A DNA stretch of 64,000 nucleotides from assembly GCA_004570425.1 (NCBI GenBank), contig SPQJ01000019.1:1-64000 (forward strand). Direction: 5' to 3'. Of the stretch, positions 60,187 to 64,000 are shown in pieces. A program made the position numbers and the translations under genes. The notes beneath the pieces are model-generated. The model saw only the letters and a program-made list of their open reading frames with translations, was not told the DNA's origin and made no database searches. Source of the DNA: Bacillus sp. AZ43. GTDB taxonomy: Bacteria > Actinomycetota > Actinomycetes > Mycobacteriales > Geodermatophilaceae. The number at the start of each line of letters is the position of its first letter. Positions within the stretch are counted from its first letter, which is position 1.

Positions 60187-61332
60187 GTGCGACGAAGCTC
60201 CCTGCGGACCGCGGTCGCGGTCGTCACGGCCGGGCTCACCCTCACCGCGTGCGGTGGCTCGGACGACGGCGGCGGCTCCGGCGGCAGCGGGTCCGACGCC
60301 GCGACCGCCACGTCGGCCGAGGACTTCGGCGGCATGGACGCGCTGATCGAGGCCGCGCAGGAGGAGGGCACGCTCAACGTCATCGCGCTGCCCCGCGACT
60401 GGGCCAACTACGGCGAGATGCTCGACACCTTCAGCGAGAAGTACGGCATCGAGATCAACGAGGCCAACCCGACCGGCTCCAGCCAGGACGAGCTCAACGC
60501 GGTCGAGAGCCAGCGGGGCCAGGACCGCGCGCCCGACGTCCTCGACCTCGGCACCGCGTTCGCCCGGCAGGCCCAGGCCGAGGGCCTGACGGCGCCGTAC
60601 CAGGTGGAGACGTGGGACGAGATCCCCGAGGGCCAGAAGGACCCGGAGGGCCACTGGTTCAACGACTACGGCGGCTACATCTCGATCGGCTGCAACGCCT
60701 CGGTGATCGCCGAGTGCCCGACGACGTTCGCCGACCTGCTCGACCCCCAGTACGCCGGCCAGGTCGCGCTCAACGGCAACCCGACCCAGGCCGCGGCGGC
60801 CTTCGCCGGTGTCTGGGCGGCCTCCCTGGCCAACGGCGGGGACCTCGACGACATCGGCCCGGGCATCGACTTCTTCAAGCAGATCAAGGACGTCGGCAAC
60901 TTCAACCCGGTCGAGATCACCCCGGCGACCATCCAGAGCGGCGAGACGCCCATCGCCATCGACTGGGACTACCTCAACGCCTCGTTCACCGAGGACTTCG
61001 CCGCCGACGGCGTCGAGTGGCAGGTCGCCGTCCCGTCCGACGGCCTGTTCGGCGGGTACTACAGCCAGGCGATCAGCAAGTTCGCCCCGCACCCGGCGGC
61101 CGCCCGCCTCTGGCAGGAGTTCCTCTACAGCGACGAGGGGCAGAACATCTGGCTGAAGGGCGGCGCCCGGCCGGTCCGCCTGCCCGCGATGGAGGACGCC
61201 GGGACGGCCGACGCCGAGGCGCTCTCGGCCCTGCCCCCGGTCGAGGGGACGGCGGAGTTCCCGACCCAGGAGCAGGAGACGGCGGCCCAGGCGGTCGTCG
61301 CCGAGCGCTGGAACGCGGAGATCTCCGGCTGA
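60187..61332 (+). CDS. ABC importer substrate-binding lipoprotein
   Basis: A 381-residue lipoprotein (lipobox LTAC) with a Gly/Ser linker and a type-2 periplasmic-binding fold related to those of iron, polyamine and phosphonate importers. Segments such as GTLNVIALPRDWANYGEML and NPTGSSQDELNAVE are typical of the group, but the substrate is not clear. AGGAGGA is five bases before GTG 60187. Two permeases and an ATPase follow with stop/start overlaps. Confidence 0.87.
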   Translation: MRRSSLRTAVAVVTAGLTLTACGGSDDGGGSGGSGSDAATATSAEDFGGMDALIEAAQEEGTLNVIALPRDWANYGEMLDTFSEKYGIEINEANPTGSSQDELNAVESQRGQDRAPDVLDLGTAFARQAQAEGLTAPYQVETWDEIPEGQKDPEGHWFNDYGGYISIGCNASVIAECPTTFADLLDPQYAGQVALNGNPTQAAAAFAGVWAASLANGGDLDDIGPGIDFFKQIKDVGNFNPVEITPATIQSGETPIAIDWDYLNASFTEDFAADGVEWQVAVPSDGLFGGYYSQAISKFAPHPAAARLWQEFLYSDEGQNIWLKGGARPVRLPAMEDAGTADAEALSALPPVEGTAEFPTQEQETAAQAVVAERWNAEISG

Positions 61333-62240
61333 GTACCGCAGCCCCGCACGCGGTCGCGCCGGCTCCCCGCAGGGGGGACCGGCGCGGCCGCGTGCTCGCG
61401 TTCCTCGGCGCCCTGCCGTTCTTCCTCTACGTCGCGGTCTTCCTGCTGCTGCCCATCGCGGTGCTGGCCGTGGAGTCCTTCCGCGTCACCGACCCGGTCA
61501 CCTTCGAGGAGAGCTGGTCGGCGGCCAACCTCGGCACGGTCACCGAAGGCGCCTACCGCCGGGCGTACCTGGGCAGCCTGCAGCTGTCGGCCATCACCGC
61601 GGTGCTCAGCGCCGTGCTGGGGCTGGCGCTCGCCGTGGCGATCCTGCGGGCGCGCCGAGGCCGCCTGCTGCGCCGGCTGGTGCTCACCGCCTCGGGCGTC
61701 CTGGCCAACTTCGGCGGCATCCCGCTGGCGTTCGCCTTCATCGCCACCATCGGCACCAACGGCGTGGTCACCGCGCTGCTCACCGACACCCTCGGCCTCG
61801 GGCTGGGCGGCTTCTCGCTGTACTCGATGACCGGCCTCGCGCTGGTCTACCTCTACTTCCTCGTCCCGCTGATGGTGCTCACGATCGTCCCGGCGCTGGA
61901 GGCCCTGCGGCCCCAGTGGCGCGAGGCCTCGGACAACCTCGGGGCCAGCGGCTGGCAGTACTGGCGGCACGTCGGCGGGCCGGTCCTCGCCCCGCCGGTC
62001 ATCGGCGCCACGATGCTGCTGTTCGCCTCGGCGTTCGCCGCGTACGCCACCGCCCGCGCGCTGGTCGGCAGCAGCGTCCCGCTGGTGACCCTGCAGATCG
62101 CCGACGCGCTGTCGAGCAACGTGATCGTCGGATCCGAGAACCTCGGCAAGGCCCTGGCCCTCGGCATGGTCCTGCTCATCGCGCTGGTGATGGTCTTCTA
62201 CGCCTGGGTCCAGCGCCGTACCCAGCGGTGGCTGTCGTGA
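61329..62240 (+). CDS. ABC importer permease 1
   Basis: A permease with six predicted spans and the EAA loop EASDNLGASGWQYWRHVGGP. The first conventional start is GTG 61392, which would place the membrane helix at residue 1. In frame upstream there is CTG 61329, overlapping the TGA of the substrate-binding gene as CTGA, and a 21-residue hydrophilic segment, so I give the longer 303-residue form. The same CTGA arrangement occurs at 24608. It overlaps the second permease by GTGA. Confidence 0.85.
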   Translation: MSTAAPHAVAPAPRRGDRRGRVLAFLGALPFFLYVAVFLLLPIAVLAVESFRVTDPVTFEESWSAANLGTVTEGAYRRAYLGSLQLSAITAVLSAVLGLALAVAILRARRGRLLRRLVLTASGVLANFGGIPLAFAFIATIGTNGVVTALLTDTLGLGLGGFSLYSMTGLALVYLYFLVPLMVLTIVPALEALRPQWREASDNLGASGWQYWRHVGGPVLAPPVIGATMLLFASAFAAYATARALVGSSVPLVTLQIADALSSNVIVGSENLGKALALGMVLLIALVMVFYAWVQRRTQRWLS

Positions 62241-63115
62241 CGGCCCTCGCCGAGAGCGTCGCCGGGGCGGGCGGCGTCGCGCCCGAGACGCCGGTCCGGC
62301 CGGGACGACGGGGTGCGGGCGCCTGGCGCTCCGTCGTCCTCGTCGTCCTGGGGCTGTACTTCCTGGTGCCGATCGCGGCGTCGGTCTGGTTCACGATCCG
62401 CGAGCGGGACGGCGTCTCGCTGGAGACCTACGGGCAGATCCCCGGCGCCGAGGGCTTCGCCGAGGCGTTCGCCCGATCGCTGGCGCTGGCCGGCCTCACC
62501 GTCGTCCTCGCCTTGCTGCTCATGGTGCCGACGGTCGTCCTGGTGAACCTCCGGCTGCCCCGCCTCCGGACGACGGTCGAGCTGCTCACCCTGGCGCCGC
62601 TGGTGCTGCCCCCGATCGCGCTGGTCGTCGGGGTGCGCAGCGTGCTGGCGTGGGCCCCGGACCACTTCTTCGGGACGCCGCTGGCCGAGGTGTTCTTCGC
62701 CCTCCAGGAACCGTCCCTGCCCTGGATCCTGGTGTTCGTCTACGTCGTCCTGGCGCTGCCGTTCGTCTACCGGGCACTCGACGCCGGGGTGCGCGGAGCG
62801 GACCTGCGCACCCTCACCGAGGCGGCCCGCAACCTCGGCGCCTCGTGGCCGCGGGTGCTGGTGTCGGTCGTGCTGCCGGTGCTGCGGACGTCGGTGCTCA
62901 ACGCCTCGTTCCTCACCGTCGCCCTCGTGCTCGGCGAGTTCACCGTGGCCAACATCCTCGGGTTCGAGACGTTCCCCACCTGGATCCTGCGCATCTCGGG
63001 CTCCCAGTCGCAGCTGTCGGTCGCCGTCTCGGTGCTGTCGCTGCTGATCACGTGGGCGCTGCTGCTGCTGATCTCCGCGCTGGACCGCCGGCGCGGCACG
63101 AAGGAGACCTCATGA
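62237..63115 (+). CDS. ABC importer permease 2
   Basis: A 292-residue permease with about six spans and the EAA loop EAARNLGASWPRVLVSVVLP. A hydrophilic Pro/Arg/Gly-rich lead of about 30 residues precedes the first helix. GTG 62237 overlaps the stop of permease 1, and its own stop overlaps the ATPase ATG. The two permeases form the channel of the importer. Confidence 0.9.
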   Translation: MTALAESVAGAGGVAPETPVRPGRRGAGAWRSVVLVVLGLYFLVPIAASVWFTIRERDGVSLETYGQIPGAEGFAEAFARSLALAGLTVVLALLLMVPTVVLVNLRLPRLRTTVELLTLAPLVLPPIALVVGVRSVLAWAPDHFFGTPLAEVFFALQEPSLPWILVFVYVVLALPFVYRALDAGVRGADLRTLTEAARNLGASWPRVLVSVVLPVLRTSVLNASFLTVALVLGEFTVANILGFETFPTWILRISGSQSQLSVAVSVLSLLITWALLLLISALDRRRGTKETS

Positions 63116-64000
63116 CCGCCGTGACCGCCCGGGTCCTCGGCCCGGCCGACCTCCGCGAGCGGCCGGGCGTGCCGATCCGGCTGGAGGGGCTGACCCGCCG
63201 GTACGGCTCGGTGGTCGCGCTGGACGGCCTCGACCTCGACATCTCGGGCGGTGAGTTCCTCGCCCTGCTCGGGCCCTCGGGCTGCGGGAAGACGACGGCG
63301 CTGCGGGCGATCGCCGGGTTCGACCGGCCGGACGCCGGCCGGGTGCTGGTCGACGGCCGCGACCTGACCGGCGTCCCGGCGAGCAGACGCGACATGGGCA
63401 TGGTGTTCCAGGCCTACAGCCTGTTCCCGAACCTGACCGTCGCCGAGAACGTCGCCTACGGGCTGCGGGTGCGGCGGCGGCCGAAGGCGGAGCAGACCGC
63501 GCGGGCCGCTGAGCTGCTCGACCTCGTCGGCCTGGCCGACCGGGCCGCCCGGTACCCGCACCAGCTCTCCGGCGGTCAGCAGCAGCGGGTCGCTCTGGCC
63601 CGCGCCCTGGCGGTGGCGCCGCAGGTGCTGCTGCTCGACGAGCCGCTGTCGGCGCTCGACGCCCAGGTGCGCGTGCAGCTGCGGGAGGAGATCCGGCGGA
63701 TCCAGCTGGAGCTGGGCATCACGACGGTCTTCGTCACGCACGACCAGGCCGAGGCGCTCTCGGTCGCCGACCGGGTGGGCGTGATGCGCGGCGGGCGGCT
63801 CGAGCAGGTGGCGAGCCCGGACGAGCTCTACGAGCGGCCGGCGACGGCGTTCGTCGCGGAGTTCGTCGGCACGATGAACCGGCTGCCCGCCGAGCTGTCC
63901 GGCGGTGAGGTCCAGGTGCTGGGGGTGCGCCGTCCGGTCGCCGGCGCCGCGCCGTCGGGCGGGCCGGTGGTGGCCCTCGTCCGCCCCGAGGCGCTCACCG
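63112..64000 (+). CDS. ABC importer ATP-binding subunit, 3' truncated
   Basis: The frame starts at ATG 63112 (ATGA overlap) and stays open to the end of the window, giving at least 296 residues. Walker A is GPSGCGKTT, the signature LSGGQQQRVALARAL, Walker B LLLLDEPLSALDAQ, and the switch THDQAEAL. After about residue 240 a C-terminal TOBE-like regulatory domain begins (EFVGTMNRL...VRPEAL). This is the PotA/FbpC class of importer ATPase, which agrees with the substrate-binding protein type. The stop codon is beyond the window. Confidence 0.9.
   Translation, partial: MTAVTARVLGPADLRERPGVPIRLEGLTRRYGSVVALDGLDLDISGGEFLALLGPSGCGKTTALRAIAGFDRPDAGRVLVDGRDLTGVPASRRDMGMVFQAYSLFPNLTVAENVAYGLRVRRRPKAEQTARAAELLDLVGLADRAARYPHQLSGGQQQRVALARALAVAPQVLLLDEPLSALDAQVRVQLREEIRRIQLELGITTVFVTHDQAEALSVADRVGVMRGGRLEQVASPDELYERPATAFVAEFVGTMNRLPAELSGGEVQVLGVRRPVAGAAPSGGPVVALVRPEALT

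Overview
The window is a very GC-rich stretch of actinobacterial chromosome with tightly packed genes, many GTG starts and 4-base stop/start overlaps. Gene order points to a free-living high-GC actinomycete, and the general look suggests Geodermatophilaceae; that placement is an inference from gene content, not from a database comparison. No rRNA, tRNA, insertion sequence, phage gene or CRISPR array was seen.

The backbone follows the order known from Mycobacterium tuberculosis Rv1301 to Rv1328: tsaC/sua5, wecA, an Rv1303-like membrane protein, atpBEFHAGD, atpC, a DUF2550 gene, a PduO-type cobalamin adenosyltransferase, murA, nucS, methylmalonyl-CoA epimerase, acetyl-CoA acetyltransferase, a thioredoxin/TPR protein, glgB, glgE and glgP. 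Other genes are inserted between these anchors.

Layout. 1-13.4 kb: end of a PASTA protein (probably a Ser/Thr kinase), tRNA modification, wall-precursor lipid synthesis, the complete F1Fo ATP synthase (atpC set apart from atpD by about 475 bases with hairpins and a small ORF), adenosylcobalamin synthesis and murA. 13.4-31 kb: short-chain acyl-CoA metabolism: a single-chain ethylmalonyl-CoA-mutase type enzyme, a tandem 3-hydroxybutyryl-CoA dehydrogenase, crotonyl-CoA carboxylase/reductase, an epimerase, a thiolase and the mutase chaperone MeaB. Mixed in are nucS, a dicarboxylate/amino-acid symporter, a DivIVA-like coiled-coil protein, a DUF4397-sortase protein and a BenE transporter. 31-44.3 kb: accessory genes: an FAD oxidoreductase, an M4 protease with its emfourin inhibitor, an NlpC/P60 hydrolase, a MarR regulator next to an isobutyryl-CoA mutase large subunit, a penicillin-acylase family enzyme, a thioredoxin/TPR protein and two tandem zinc-protease lipoproteins. 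44.3-58.3 kb: the GlgE alpha-glucan pathway (glgE-treS-mak-glgB on the minus strand) with glgP and glgX. 58.4-64 kb: an ABC ATPase, an enoyl-CoA hydratase and a four-gene ABC importer that runs off the end.

Together, thiolase, 3-hydroxybutyryl-CoA dehydrogenase, a crotonase, Ccr, epimerase and mutase give the C4-C5 part of the ethylmalonyl-CoA pathway for assimilating acetyl-CoA; methylsuccinyl-CoA dehydrogenase and the later enzymes are not in the window. The adenosyltransferase and MeaB supply and protect the B12 cofactor of both mutases.

The most interesting signal is non-coding. A 16-base dyad, GTTACC-N4-GGTAAC, perfect or nearly so, lies before ccr, the 3-hydroxybutyryl-CoA dehydrogenase, the mutase and the penicillin-acylase gene. 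This suggests a scattered regulon under one unseen repressor. A different 24-base palindrome covers the icmA promoter. At least a dozen genes show a TANNNT box 5-8 bases before the start codon, the pattern of leaderless transcripts. Three same-strand junctions appear to use non-ATG/GTG starts overlapping the upstream stop codon.
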